Assembly (NCBI RefSeq): GCF_030732065.1
Contig: NZ_JAVBHX010000003.1
Span: 1-64,000 of the forward strand
From: Oceanimonas aquatica
GTDB lineage: Bacteria > Pseudomonadota > Gammaproteobacteria > Enterobacterales > Aeromonadaceae
Length of the DNA stretch: 64,000 nucleotides
Direction of reading: 5' to 3'
The notes under the pieces are model-generated. The model worked only from the letters and a program-made list of their open reading frames with translations. It ran no database searches and was not told the origin of the DNA. The position numbers were made by a program, and so were the translations under genes. Of the stretch, positions 27,464 to 36,977 are shown piece after piece (within the stretch, counting starts at the first letter, position 1; every line of letters begins with the position of its first letter).

Positions 27464-29011
27464 TTAGTATTCCAGTCCCGCGCAGACATCCAGATCGCAC
27501 AGGCGCTCGTATACCTCACGGCGCCGGGCGGGGTCGTTGTCTTTTCGCGGCAGTTTGTCGAGGCCGGCCAGCAGCAACTGACACAGTTCAAGCCCGGTAT
27601 CCGGCTCCCATTGCCAGAGGCGGTGCTGGTCAAATTGCCGGTACAGGGGGGTAAGCAGGGCCACGGCCGCTCCAAATTGCTGGTCGTGCAGGCACAGGCG
27701 GGCCATGGCCAGGCGCCATTTGGCGGCATCGCGTCCGGAGCCGGCCTGACGCTCGGCCTGATGCAAGGGCTGCAGAGCAGGGCCCAGCCCCTGCTGGCCA
27801 AGTTGTGTCATGGCCTCGTCAATCGTCTGCCGGTGTTGTTCGCTCATGTCGCTGTGGGGCAGGCTCACCGGAGCGGCGCCGGGTGTGGGCCCCGAACCTA
27901 TCCAGTCCTGTGTGTCGGGGCTGGCAAAAGGGGTGCCGTCGTCAAAGCTCAATGTGAGCAGGGCGGGAAAGGCCCCGGTAAAGTGGCGCACCTGATGGGC
28001 CACTTCGTCGGCGGCCGCTTGGCAGTGCAGCCCGTTGAGGCATTGCCAGCTCATGAAATGACCGTCCAGCCAGAACGGCGCCCTGGTCAGGCTGACTTCC
28101 AGCTCGTCGAGCAGGGCGGCGAAATCACCCTGTTGCAAACGATCCCGGTAGTGCAGCAGCTTGTTGGCAGGCAGCGGTTTAAGCTGAGTGCGGCCTTCGT
28201 TGTCGGCCCCGGGAAGGGCGCTGATGGCGGACCAGGTCAGTACCCGCGACAGGCGAAAGCGGCGCACATCGGACGGATTGTCCTTTTGCCAGAAGCTTGC
28301 CAGGCGGCGGGCGGACTCCTGCAACTGACGCAGCAATCTGGCGGCGTCCCGCTCGCTGGCGACCGCCGAGGCCACGGGCTCATTCAGATCAACCGGCACA
28401 GTGGGGGCGGCCGGTGTGGCCGGTTTTGCAGACGCCGGTGCAGCGACGTCGGGCGCAGGGGAGGTGGCCGGCATACTGGCCTGCCGTTCTTTTTGTTGCC
28501 GGCAGCGCCTTATCAGTGGTGTCAGCTCGTCGACGGGCTCATCCAGCAGAGATGCAAGCGTTTCATCCAGTGCACTCAGGGCGGCTTCCAGGGCGGTAAG
28601 CTGTTCGGCCGGGCAGGCGAGCGCTTCATCCTTCAGCTCGGCATCAAGCACGCCGATCAGGCCCTGAATGGCCGCCAGCCGGGCGCGGGATTTACGCGGA
28701 AAAAAACCGGACCAGAAGGTGCCGCAAAGCTCAGCCAACAGCACACAGCCACGTTCAAGACCGGCGTTGCCTTCCAGGCACCACCAGGCACGCACCAGCC
28801 AGCAGGCCAGGCGCAGATCCTTGGTTTTAGTGGTGAGCAACCCTTGAGTTTGTTCGGCTACCCATTGCCAGTCCGGCTCTTCCCGATGATAGAGATTATT
28901 GAGCTTGCCAATCTCCCGCTCGACAAGCTCGAATTCGTCCTCGTAGCGACAATCATCCCCACAAGGCCGTTCACCGGGAATAGGCTTGAGAAGCGCATTC
29001 CGCGAGGTCAT
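27464..29011 (-). CDS. tssA: TssA (VasL/ImpA-type) cap protein
   Basis: 515 residues. The ImpA N-terminal domain (about 1-130) shows PIPGERPCGDDCRYEDEFELVEREI and DLRLACWLVRAWW. An Ala/Pro-rich linker lies at about 185-230. The C-terminal domain has KPLPANKLLHYRDRLQQGDFAALLDELEVSLTRAPFWLDGHFMS and resembles the C domain of longer TssA proteins. TssA caps and primes sheath growth. It is the first gene of the core operon, so its promoter must lie in the A+T-rich spacer just upstream. Confidence 0.93.
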   Translation of the reverse strand: MTSRNALLKPIPGERPCGDDCRYEDEFELVEREIGKLNNLYHREEPDWQWVAEQTQGLLTTKTKDLRLACWLVRAWWCLEGNAGLERGCVLLAELCGTFWSGFFPRKSRARLAAIQGLIGVLDAELKDEALACPAEQLTALEAALSALDETLASLLDEPVDELTPLIRRCRQQKERQASMPATSPAPDVAAPASAKPATPAAPTVPVDLNEPVASAVASERDAARLLRQLQESARRLASFWQKDNPSDVRRFRLSRVLTWSAISALPGADNEGRTQLKPLPANKLLHYRDRLQQGDFAALLDELEVSLTRAPFWLDGHFMSWQCLNGLHCQAAADEVAHQVRHFTGAFPALLTLSFDDGTPFASPDTQDWIGSGPTPGAAPVSLPHSDMSEQHRQTIDEAMTQLGQQGLGPALQPLHQAERQAGSGRDAAKWRLAMARLCLHDQQFGAAVALLTPLYRQFDQHRLWQWEPDTGLELCQLLLAGLDKLPRKDNDPARRREVYERLCDLDVCAGLEY

Positions 29012-29750
29012 GTTTTTATCCCGTTATGATTTAGGCCCTACAGCAATAGTGATTACTAACAGTCTGGCTTGAAATTTATCGTGCTCGCATGGCCGTTATG
29101 AGAGTTTATATTTTTATTGTTGCCGTGCTTCTGGTGCGGGCAGAATTCTACATATTTGAAGTGAAAAACCAATACCTTATTTAAATTTTAACTTTCCGTA
29201 TGCTCTGCTTTGCTGCTGTGTGCGGGATTAACAGTAATTTAACGAATAGCTTATTCAGTGGTTCTCGGTGGTTGTTTTCCATTTTTCGCGGGTTTCGTGT
29301 TTGATAATCATACATTAATGCATGATCATCATGCATTTCGATGCCGCTTAATTTCACTTGATACTTTAGTCTTACTTTGTTTTTTACTCTTGTTCTGTCG
29401 TTACCTTGAAACTTTTTTGGTTATCTGTTTATGTTGTCCGCCGTTACGTGGCTGGTCGTGATTGGAAAAAAAACAGAAGCGAAAAAAACGGGTGAAAAGA
29501 CAGGTGAATAGTGCGGTTTTATCGCGCCAGTATTATTCATGTTGGTGAGGGCGAGCTGTCACTGCAACTTCTTCGCATGACTGAACGGTAATGACGAAGT
29601 CGGTCTTTGTTTGGTGGCATGTTAATTCTTCGCTGCTCCTCCCTGAAGGACATTCATTGCATGTGGTCTTTTACTGAATTAATGGCGGCTATGTCAGTTT
29701 TTGGCGCACTTGATTATGATCTGCTTCATATGAGCCCGATTCCATTTCCA
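29012..29750. other. A+T-rich divergent spacer between tssA and the vgrG2 leader
   Basis: About 740 bp without a convincing gene. The base composition is clearly richer in A and T than the flanks, with A and T runs near 29460-29510. It must hold the promoter of the secretion core (minus strand) and probably one for vgrG2 (plus strand). A possible minus-strand pair is TTGGTT (near 29170) and TAGAAT (near 29145), spaced 16 nt, but it is weak. I found no TGGCAC-N5-TTGC sigma-54 site on either strand. The open frames here lack ribosome sites and normal codon use. Confidence 0.6.
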
Positions 29751-31708
29751 GCCATGTAGAATGGCTTTCGGCGAGTCATCGCCCATAACAAAAAACAACG
29801 AGCACGATATTCATGAACACAAGCTGGCAAATGCCCGGTGCCAACGCGCACCAGGCCTGGCTGCACCTGGGGGAGCTGGGGGCGCAGTCCGTTTACGAGT
29901 GGCAGGGCGATGACGCCCTCAGCCGCTGTTTTTCGCTCTCGGTCACCCTGGTGTGCAGTTCGCCGCTGCCGCCCTTGGGCACCCTGTTGCAACAGCCCGC
30001 CGCCCTGGTGCTGCACAGCCCCAAGGGCACCCAGCGGTATGTGCACGGCCTGGTGTTTGAGCTCAGCGAGCTCGACCGCAGCCCCCGCCATCTGCGCTAC
30101 CAGCTGACGGTGGTGCCGCCATTGGCACTGCTGAACCTGCGCCGGGGCGTGCGTATTTTTCAGGGCCAGAGCGTGCCCGACATTGTCGAGCGCCTGCTCA
30201 CCGAGGCCGGCCTCGGTGCTGACACTCGGGAATGGCGGCTGAATCGCGACCATGCCCCCCGCGATTACTGCGTGCAGTACAACGAAACCGAGCTGGCCTT
30301 TATCGAGCGCCTGCTGGGCGAAGAAGGCATTCACTACCACTTTGTGCACCGGGCCGAAGACACCCTGCTGGTGCTGGCCGATGGCCCCGAAGGCCTGGAT
30401 ACCCTGCCGCCGCTGCCGTTCAAGGCCGACACCGGCATGGCCCATGACACCCATGCCATTACCCGCTTAAGCGCCGGCCCCGGCGTACGCACCGGCAAGG
30501 TAAGCCTGCGTGATTACGACTTCACCCGTCCGGCGCTGCCGCTGCAGCCCCACAGCCAGCACCTGCCCGGGCCCGACCATGCCGACGAGCAACCACTGGA
30601 AGACTACCGCTGGCCCGGCAGCTTTCTCAGCCAGGCCCGGGGCAAACAGCTCACCGACCTGAGCCTGGCCCGCTACCGCCATGACCAGATGACCGTGACC
30701 GGCGCAAGCGACAGCCCGCAACTGATGGCCGGCCACTACCAGCCCCTGAAAGACCACCCCAACCCCGAGCACAACCAGCTGTGGCTGATTACCCAACTCC
30801 GTTACCAGGGCAAACAACCCCAGGTGCTGGGGGAGCTGGCCGACGGCCAGAGTGAGTTTCACTGTGAGTTTACCGCCCTGCCCGAAGCCAGTGTGTATCG
30901 GCCCCCATGCCCACCCAAACCCCGAGTGCCCGGCCAGCAAAGCGCCATTGTCACCGGCCCGGCCGGGGAAGAGATTTACTGTGATGAATACGGCCGGGTA
31001 AAAGTGCAGTTCTACTGGGACCGCCATGGCCTGGGCGATGAAAACACCAGCACCTGGCTCAGGGTAAGCCAGGGCTGGGCCGGCAACGGCTATGGCCAGT
31101 TCATGCTCCCCAGAGTGGGCATGGAAGTGCTGGTGAGCTTTATTAACGGTGACCCGGACCGGCCCATTATTACCGGCTGCTTGTATAACGGCGCCAACCG
31201 GGTGCCCTATGCGCTGCCCGAGCACAAAACCCGCTCCACCTTTAAAACCGCCTCCAGCCCCGGCAGCGACAACGCCAATGAACTGCGCTTTGAGGACAAG
31301 GCCGGCCAGGAGCAGATTTATCTGCATGCGGCCAAGGATTACGACCAGCTCATCGACCACAACAAGAAGACCGAGGTGCTCAACGACCAGCACACCGACA
31401 CCCACGGCCACCACTATGGCCGCACGCGGGGCGACCACCATCACACGGTAAACGGCCAGCACCACAGCCGCACCGACGGCGACCGGCACGAGCAGGTGGG
31501 CGGCAGCCGCCACACCGAGCTGGGCAACCAGGAATTACTGAAAGCAGGCCGGGAAATTCACCTGGCGGCAGGCCAGAAAATGGTGCTGGACGCCGGCACC
31601 GAGCTGACTCTGAACGCCGGCGGCAGCATGATCAAACTGGATCCGTCCGGCATTACCCTGCTGGGCCCGGCCATTAACATGAACGCCGGCGGCAGCCCGG
31701 GCAAGGGC
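29751..31708 (+). repeat. Right arm of the vgrG inverted repeat (about 1.96 kb)
   Basis: Codons 1-632 of vgrG2 plus a 62-bp leader, matching 7694-5737 in opposite orientation. The leader begins GCCATGTAGAATG and is nearly identical in both copies up to the start codon. Upstream of it the two flanks differ (A+T-rich spacer here, PAAR end there). Confidence 0.85.
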
Positions 31709-31894
31709 AGCGGCGTGGCCGCCGTGCTGGCGGGGCTGCCGGTGAATGTTGAGCAGCTGCTTGCCGTTGATAGCAGTGTGCCGCTTGACGCGTCTCCGGC
31801 TTATGAGTGGCCGGCAATCAATGTAAAAGCGCAGATCCAGGCCTTGTTGGACGGCAAACCGGTGTGTGCCATTTGCAAGGAGACGGCTTCGTGA
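29813..31894 (+). CDS. vgrG: VgrG2 (TssI) spike protein
   Basis: 693 residues with the same order of parts as VgrG1: gp27-like half, gp5 OB-fold (DEYGRVKVQFYWDR, MLPRVGMEVLVSF), and a His-rich beta-helix at about 527-567. Beyond residue 632 it carries its own 61-residue tail, ending with a CAICKE motif, that bears no resemblance to the VgrG1 tail. Such tails usually choose the cargo, here probably through the DUF4123 adaptor encoded next. The stop overlaps the adaptor start as GTGA. Confidence 0.97.
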   Translation: MNTSWQMPGANAHQAWLHLGELGAQSVYEWQGDDALSRCFSLSVTLVCSSPLPPLGTLLQQPAALVLHSPKGTQRYVHGLVFELSELDRSPRHLRYQLTVVPPLALLNLRRGVRIFQGQSVPDIVERLLTEAGLGADTREWRLNRDHAPRDYCVQYNETELAFIERLLGEEGIHYHFVHRAEDTLLVLADGPEGLDTLPPLPFKADTGMAHDTHAITRLSAGPGVRTGKVSLRDYDFTRPALPLQPHSQHLPGPDHADEQPLEDYRWPGSFLSQARGKQLTDLSLARYRHDQMTVTGASDSPQLMAGHYQPLKDHPNPEHNQLWLITQLRYQGKQPQVLGELADGQSEFHCEFTALPEASVYRPPCPPKPRVPGQQSAIVTGPAGEEIYCDEYGRVKVQFYWDRHGLGDENTSTWLRVSQGWAGNGYGQFMLPRVGMEVLVSFINGDPDRPIITGCLYNGANRVPYALPEHKTRSTFKTASSPGSDNANELRFEDKAGQEQIYLHAAKDYDQLIDHNKKTEVLNDQHTDTHGHHYGRTRGDHHHTVNGQHHSRTDGDRHEQVGGSRHTELGNQELLKAGREIHLAAGQKMVLDAGTELTLNAGGSMIKLDPSGITLLGPAINMNAGGSPGKGSGVAAVLAGLPVNVEQLLAVDSSVPLDASPAYEWPAINVKAQIQALLDGKPVCAICKETAS

Positions 31895-32808
31895 ATACCC
31901 GAACACCCGATGCACTGCAAACATTGCCGCCGAATATCAACTGGCAGGGAACGGCGGCCCTGGTGTTGGATCCGGTCGCTCTGCAACCCCTGTTGCCGCG
32001 TATTTACCAGTGGTCGGATAATCCGCAACTGGATTGCCTGTATTTGAATACGCCCTTGCACGATCAGTTGTCTTTATCGCCTTGCGTGGTGTTTTTAACG
32101 GACAAAGACGACCCTGTGTTGTCGGGTTTTCTTAGCGAAATTGGGCAGGAGCCGGGCTGGCTGTTGCTGAGCGATGCATCGCCGAATGAGGTAAGCCAGT
32201 ACTTGCGCAGCCTGTTGCTGGTTGCACCGCCTCACGGCGACCCTGCTTTATTGCGCCTGGCGGATCCGGCGACAGCCCATGTGCTGTTGGGTTATGCCGA
32301 GCAACAGGGCAATGCCGACTGGTTTGGTCCTGTTTGTGATGTGTATTGCCCCGATGCTTTGCTGCAACGCTGGCATCACCATTCGGTACCGTCCAAACCC
32401 ATAGTGGCAAATGAAAGAGCCCATACGCCCCGTCGCCTGAGTGAAGCCGAATGGACGCTGCTGGAGCAGGTGTCGTTTCGCCAGGCGGTGATCAGGGTGG
32501 GGCAGCACATGGCGCAGCACTTTCCTGAATATACTCCCGAATTGCAGGGCATGGCACGCACTCAGCACTGGCACCAGCTGGCCGACACCGCCTACCGGCA
32601 GGGCTTTTACAGCCGGCAGGAGATTCTGATGTTTGCCAATGTGCATGGCTTTCTAGGCCCGAACGCCCTTGAGGCTCATCCGCAATTACAAATTTTGCTG
32701 CAGGATAAAAATGGCGGTACGCCAACGCAGCGTATTAATGAAGCGGCCCGTGTTGCCGCCCGGCTTGCCGACAGCAAGGAGACAGCACCATGCCAGCCCG
32801 TTACCTGA
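31891..32808 (+). CDS. DUF4123 (Tap/TEC) T6SS adaptor
   Basis: 305 residues from a GTG start at 31891, chosen because it gives a GTGA overlap with vgrG2 and has AAGGAG about 9 nt upstream. A frame reaching back to 31807 lies inside vgrG2. The N-terminal two-thirds fit the DUF4123 fold (LDCLYLNTPLHDQL, SPCVVFLTDKDDPVLSGFLSEIG, then VPDVYCPDALLQRW-like FVCDVYCPDALLQRW). The C-terminal third (about 190-305) is helical. Adaptors of this family load an effector onto its VgrG. The gene sits exactly between the two expected partners. Confidence 0.88.
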   Translation: MNTRTPDALQTLPPNINWQGTAALVLDPVALQPLLPRIYQWSDNPQLDCLYLNTPLHDQLSLSPCVVFLTDKDDPVLSGFLSEIGQEPGWLLLSDASPNEVSQYLRSLLLVAPPHGDPALLRLADPATAHVLLGYAEQQGNADWFGPVCDVYCPDALLQRWHHHSVPSKPIVANERAHTPRRLSEAEWTLLEQVSFRQAVIRVGQHMAQHFPEYTPELQGMARTQHWHQLADTAYRQGFYSRQEILMFANVHGFLGPNALEAHPQLQILLQDKNGGTPTQRINEAARVAARLADSKETAPCQPVT

Positions 32809-35800
32809 ACGTTCCACCGGCCGCATTGCCGCTTTCTGGTACCGAGCGCAGCGCGGCAGGGGAGATCCAACAAGCCAGCTCAGGCATTGGGCAGGCATTA
32901 AGTTCCATTAAGAGCGACATTGAACGTACCGTGAACCGGGTGCTTGAACCCATTAATGCGGCATTGAACGAACCCCAGGAAGATGTGCGCTCGGCCATCG
33001 GTACCTGCCCGTTTGCCGGGCTTGAAATAGGCATAGTGCCTGTACGTTATGCCATAGATGAAATTGCCGACGACAGTGGTGAAACTCTACTGGGTAAACA
33101 CCCGCTGCCGGAAAACGGCCTGTGGCAACCCCCGCTGCAGCTGGATGCGCCCTATACCCTGCGGCAACTGCGGGATGGCTGGCTGTATGTATATAGCGAA
33201 CAGGGTAAAACCTTTCACGAATATCAAGTGCAGGGTACCCAGTTCATTAAATATGACTGGTCCGAAGCGGATTTTGGCCAGGATGAACGCGGCCAGCCCG
33301 GCGCAAGTAACAGCTGCCTGACTTATCCCGCCCATCATGTGCTGTATATGGCGTTTTCCCATCAGCGTTGGTCCTGGCGGGTGTGCGAACACATGCGTTC
33401 CAACATGAACAGCCGCAACAGCAGAATGCGCCGGGTTCCTTTGCCAAAAGCCCGCCGCTGCGATGCGCTGACCCACATGGCGCAAACAGACCAGCTTGGC
33501 ACTCTGGTGGCCGACATTAATGCCGCCACAGACACCCAGTTTGCATTCAGCTGTACGCCCTTTAATGCAGCAGAACAGAAAGACAGCGATATCAGCTCGG
33601 TGGCTGCCAAGCCGGCAGCAGATGCGCCTGACTATACCCAGGGCTTGCCCGATGCCAAAAGTGGTCTGCTGGTGGCCCTGGACGATCCGTTGGCCGATGT
33701 GTGTGACCTTTATCTGCAGTTGGCCCCGGAATGGATATCGCTGCAGGAGCTGCAGCAAGAGCACAAGCTGCAGATGATCAACACCACCGAGCAAATGGCA
33801 CTGCCGTTTATTGACGAAGGCAGCTTGCCTGAGCATCTGCACAATAACACCACCGAGCGGCTGCGTTTTAAGCAACAGGTGATGGAGCATGTGGCCAACT
33901 GGCAGGCCTATCGTGAGCACCATGGCTCCGACCACACGGAAATGGTGATGCGCCAACAGAAGGCCGAGCGCCTGCAACAAACCGGACAGGTGCTCATAGA
34001 CCAGGGCTTTGAGCCCGATGATGCCCAGCTCAGTGAATGGACCGGGCTGCAGCGTTACCAGGACGATATCGACTGGCCCGCCCTTTATGGCTACCTGGCG
34101 CAGTTTGAACAGCGGCTGCAACGGGCCCAGCATCAGCTGGTGCGCTGCCACCGTGATTTGCGCCAGGGCTGTGAGCAGCTGGGCGCTAATCCGTTATGGC
34201 TGGGGCTGGATAATCATCAGGAAGCGGGGCAGAAATATCTGCACAGTCTGTTCCACGATATTCTGCCCATGCTGACCCTGACCAGCGTTAATGAGCCCCT
34301 GAAAAACGAGCTGACCGCCTTGCTGACCAGCAGCGACCCGCACACTCTGCTGGCACTGGCCCCCTATGGTTTTGACCGGGATCTGTATGATGCCGTTACA
34401 CGGGAAACCGTGGATAACCCCCTGTTCAATCTGGATAACAGCAGCGACACCACGGCGCTTGCCGGACGCCTGGGAGACTGGAACACCATTAAGGGCGACA
34501 GCCAGCTGCGCGACAGCGTCTGGTACCGCGGCCTGGTGCCCCGAGTGCAAGGCGTGCTGGAGGCACTGTCTGGTTATATCGCGACAGGAGCCGCGCAGGT
34601 AAGAAACCAGATGCTGAGCGCCATTTTTCCTCAGGTCTGGACCGGAGGCCCCGTAGCCGGGCTGCGTTTAATGCTGATGGATGCGTTGGTGGAGCCCGGG
34701 TTACAGTTCGAGGCAAACCCGCGATTCGCTTCGGAAATGCAGAATTTTGAAAATCAACATAAGTTGATTACCAAGGATATTCACAACAATAATCGGCCCC
34801 ATAACCAGCAAAGCACGTCAAGGCACCAAAGAAGTACGGCAGCCCGGCTTAATCAGCAACTTGATGATTTGTATGCCACCAGTGTGCCTCGGCTGATAAA
34901 GTTCAAGGCAGAACACCTGAACAGCCATGGCCGCAATGCCGTTGCCGACTATCTGAGCCGCGCCGGTGAGGCCGTTCGCCGGGGCAGCAGTGCCACCCTG
35001 CAGGGCCTGAATAATACCATGCCCAACCTGGGGACGGTGGGCGGCGGGGTGGCGCTGGTTAACCTGTGGAACCTGCAGCAGGTGCTGGCCAATGTGACCG
35101 AAAACGCCAAAAAGAACGGGAACTGGTATGCCGCCCGTGAAGTGGGCTTTACCGTCAGCTGGACCGGCAACGCCATCGCGGCGCTGTATCAGGGCAATGT
35201 GTGGAGTGATTTGGCGAAAAATCATGGGCACTTGCTAAAACGATCCCTCAAAGATGCGGCAAGTATGAATGGCGCAGTAATTCGCTCCTTTGTTAAAACC
35301 ATGGGCTTTATGTCCGGGCTGGGTCTGGTAGCCGCCGGGCTGGAGGCATTTCATACCTTTCAGATTGCCAATGATCCCAACAGCATTGTCAGTGATGTTG
35401 AGAGACGTTTGTATTGGGCTAAAGCTATTACGTTGAGTGGTCAATTTATTATATTTTCAGCTCAGATTTTTAATCTTTTAACTAATGCTGCTTTGGGTGC
35501 GGTTTTTGCTCCCTGGATGATAGCGGGCATGTTTGTGCTGGGGGTGCTGTATCTGGGCATCAGCCTGCTGCTGAATCATTATCAGCAAACCGGCCTGGAA
35601 AAATGGCTGCGGCAGTCCAGCTGGGGCGTGCAATGCAAAAACTGGAGCGAGCAAGAAGAACTCTTCAAACTGGAGCAGCAAATCTATCAACCCGGCGGGC
35701 AAGTGACTGAAAAAAATGGTTATCAGCTGGAGCTGGCCTTTCCCAAATATTTGCACCAGCAGTCCATTGGCCTTGAAGTAGTCCTGACGCCCGAGCAGCC

Positions 35801-36071
35801 GATTGGTCCCGGGCCGCAGCGCACCATTAACTGCAATATTCAGCAGGGCGACGTGTTTGATGAAGGTAACTATCTGCGCTACCAGCTGGCCCTGCCGGCC
35901 ATGGGCAGCAAATGGTTCAGCACCCTGGTGCGCGTTACCTATGCGGCCAACCAGGGTCAGCAACAACATGCCTTTACTCTGTCGGGCCGAGGGCTGGATG
36001 CACTCAGTACCAAGGTCAAAGAAAGCTTGTCTGTGAACACGAATTTAATACTTGAAACGGAAACAGTCTGA
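32790..36071 (+). CDS. VasX-family pore-forming T6SS effector
   Basis: 1093 residues. The VasX N-terminal region is recognisable: a CPFAGLEIGIVPVRYAIDE stretch near 73-91, then YTLRQLRDGWLYVYSE and TYPAHHVLYMAFS. The long helical middle ends in membrane segments at about 831-853, 880-900 and 905-930, followed by a tail (about 940-1093). VasX proteins permeabilise the inner membrane of target cells. It overlaps the adaptor by 19 bp and has AAGGAG before its ATG. The last 55 codons are repeated downstream as decayed fragments (36777-36976 and 37679-37859), a trace of past effector-immunity duplication. Confidence 0.9.
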   Translation: MPARYLNVPPAALPLSGTERSAAGEIQQASSGIGQALSSIKSDIERTVNRVLEPINAALNEPQEDVRSAIGTCPFAGLEIGIVPVRYAIDEIADDSGETLLGKHPLPENGLWQPPLQLDAPYTLRQLRDGWLYVYSEQGKTFHEYQVQGTQFIKYDWSEADFGQDERGQPGASNSCLTYPAHHVLYMAFSHQRWSWRVCEHMRSNMNSRNSRMRRVPLPKARRCDALTHMAQTDQLGTLVADINAATDTQFAFSCTPFNAAEQKDSDISSVAAKPAADAPDYTQGLPDAKSGLLVALDDPLADVCDLYLQLAPEWISLQELQQEHKLQMINTTEQMALPFIDEGSLPEHLHNNTTERLRFKQQVMEHVANWQAYREHHGSDHTEMVMRQQKAERLQQTGQVLIDQGFEPDDAQLSEWTGLQRYQDDIDWPALYGYLAQFEQRLQRAQHQLVRCHRDLRQGCEQLGANPLWLGLDNHQEAGQKYLHSLFHDILPMLTLTSVNEPLKNELTALLTSSDPHTLLALAPYGFDRDLYDAVTRETVDNPLFNLDNSSDTTALAGRLGDWNTIKGDSQLRDSVWYRGLVPRVQGVLEALSGYIATGAAQVRNQMLSAIFPQVWTGGPVAGLRLMLMDALVEPGLQFEANPRFASEMQNFENQHKLITKDIHNNNRPHNQQSTSRHQRSTAARLNQQLDDLYATSVPRLIKFKAEHLNSHGRNAVADYLSRAGEAVRRGSSATLQGLNNTMPNLGTVGGGVALVNLWNLQQVLANVTENAKKNGNWYAAREVGFTVSWTGNAIAALYQGNVWSDLAKNHGHLLKRSLKDAASMNGAVIRSFVKTMGFMSGLGLVAAGLEAFHTFQIANDPNSIVSDVERRLYWAKAITLSGQFIIFSAQIFNLLTNAALGAVFAPWMIAGMFVLGVLYLGISLLLNHYQQTGLEKWLRQSSWGVQCKNWSEQEELFKLEQQIYQPGGQVTEKNGYQLELAFPKYLHQQSIGLEVVLTPEQPIGPGPQRTINCNIQQGDVFDEGNYLRYQLALPAMGSKWFSTLVRVTYAANQGQQQHAFTLSGRGLDALSTKVKESLSVNTNLILETETV

Positions 36072-36072
36072 T

Positions 36073-36774
36073 ATGAATACTTCAACGGAAGTTGATGAGC
36101 AGCAACTGGAAAAAGCAGCGCGGGAACAAGCCATAATAGATGAATTAAAGGAAGCACCTTTAGTTTATGAATGGACTGTTAATGCGCCGCCGTTTAATGT
36201 TTTTATCGGTTATTGCATATTTGTGGTGCTTTCATCAGTATCATTTGGTATATGGATGGCATTGGATAAGGAATCATTGATGCCCTTATTAATTTGTTCT
36301 GCTTTTGGCTGTATTATGGGTTCTTATTTGAGGTATCTATGTATGCCAAATAAGATTTATCACTATCAACTAACGCCCATCGGTATTCGCTACACCATAC
36401 AGGACGCCATTCCCGAAACGGCGTATCAGGTGGTCCGTGCCTTCGCCTGGGTAGGGGTGTTTGTGTGTATTATTGCCGTCGGTGTGCTGGGCCCGCTGGC
36501 CCTTGTGGGCGCCGGCGGTATGGCATTTCTGGCATTTGGCATGACGAACTTCAGCAGCAAAATTGATGAAGACTGGTTTTACTTTGTAGATGATTATGAG
36601 ATTAACATTTTAAGAAAAAGTAATGTTTTCTCTATGAAGAACCACCCCATCAAGCTTTATGAGTTTGGTTATGTTTATTGCGAGCCAGGCAAGCTGGATG
36701 AAATGCTGAACAGAATTCTGCCTTATCTGAAAAACTACACCATCAAGGAAATAAAAAGCTACCGGGATTTGTGA
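36073..36774 (+). CDS. Multi-span membrane protein, likely immunity protein (copy 1)
   Basis: 233 residues from the ATG at 36073, one base after the effector stop. The layout is a charged N-terminal helix (1-30), membrane segments at about 42-62, 68-88 and a double hydrophobic stretch at 122-160, then a soluble C-terminal piece ending NYTIKEIKSYRDL. TsiV2, the known partner of V. cholerae VasX, is also a small membrane protein encoded right behind its toxin, which supports immunity here by analogy. Residues 99-162 are almost invariant among the three copies, while 30-95 and 163-208 vary and are coded by noticeably A+T-rich DNA. Confidence 0.8.
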   Translation: MNTSTEVDEQQLEKAAREQAIIDELKEAPLVYEWTVNAPPFNVFIGYCIFVVLSSVSFGIWMALDKESLMPLLICSAFGCIMGSYLRYLCMPNKIYHYQLTPIGIRYTIQDAIPETAYQVVRAFAWVGVFVCIIAVGVLGPLALVGAGGMAFLAFGMTNFSSKIDEDWFYFVDDYEINILRKSNVFSMKNHPIKLYEFGYVYCEPGKLDEMLNRILPYLKNYTIKEIKSYRDL

Positions 36775-36776
36775 GG

Positions 36777-36976
36777 TTGGAGCTAACAAGACGAGTTATT
36801 GAAACTGGAGCAGCAAATGGTTCAGCACCCTGGTGCGCGTTACCTATGTGGCCAACCAGGGACAGCAACAACATGCCTTTACTCTGTCGGGCCGAGGGCT
36901 TGAGGCACTCAACACCAAAGTGGCAGAGAGCTTGTTTGTGAATACCAATCTAACTCTTAAAGCGGAAACAGTCTGA
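36777..36976 (+). pseudogene. Effector 3'-end remnant before immunity copy 2
   Basis: 36777-36819 resembles effector positions 35643-35685 and 36811-36976 resembles 35906-36071, so an internal stretch of about 228 bp is missing. The junction falls in CAGCAAAT, present at both places in the intact effector, which points to deletion between short direct repeats. The encoded tail would read LEALNTKVAESLF where the intact effector has LDALSTKVKESLS, so it stems from a related but not identical effector. No start codon serves it. Confidence 0.8.
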
Positions 36977-36977
36977 T

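Noticed and set aside
29012..29700. Short frames in the tssA-vgrG2 spacer (for example 29258-29461)
   Set aside because: Hydrophobic, compositionally odd products from A+T-rich DNA without ribosome sites or similarity I recognise.
29695..29740. TTTTTGGCGCACTTGATTATGAT as a sigma-54 promoter of vgrG2
   Set aside because: The GG is present, but the base pair 10 positions later is TA where GC is required, and no alternative spacing fits.
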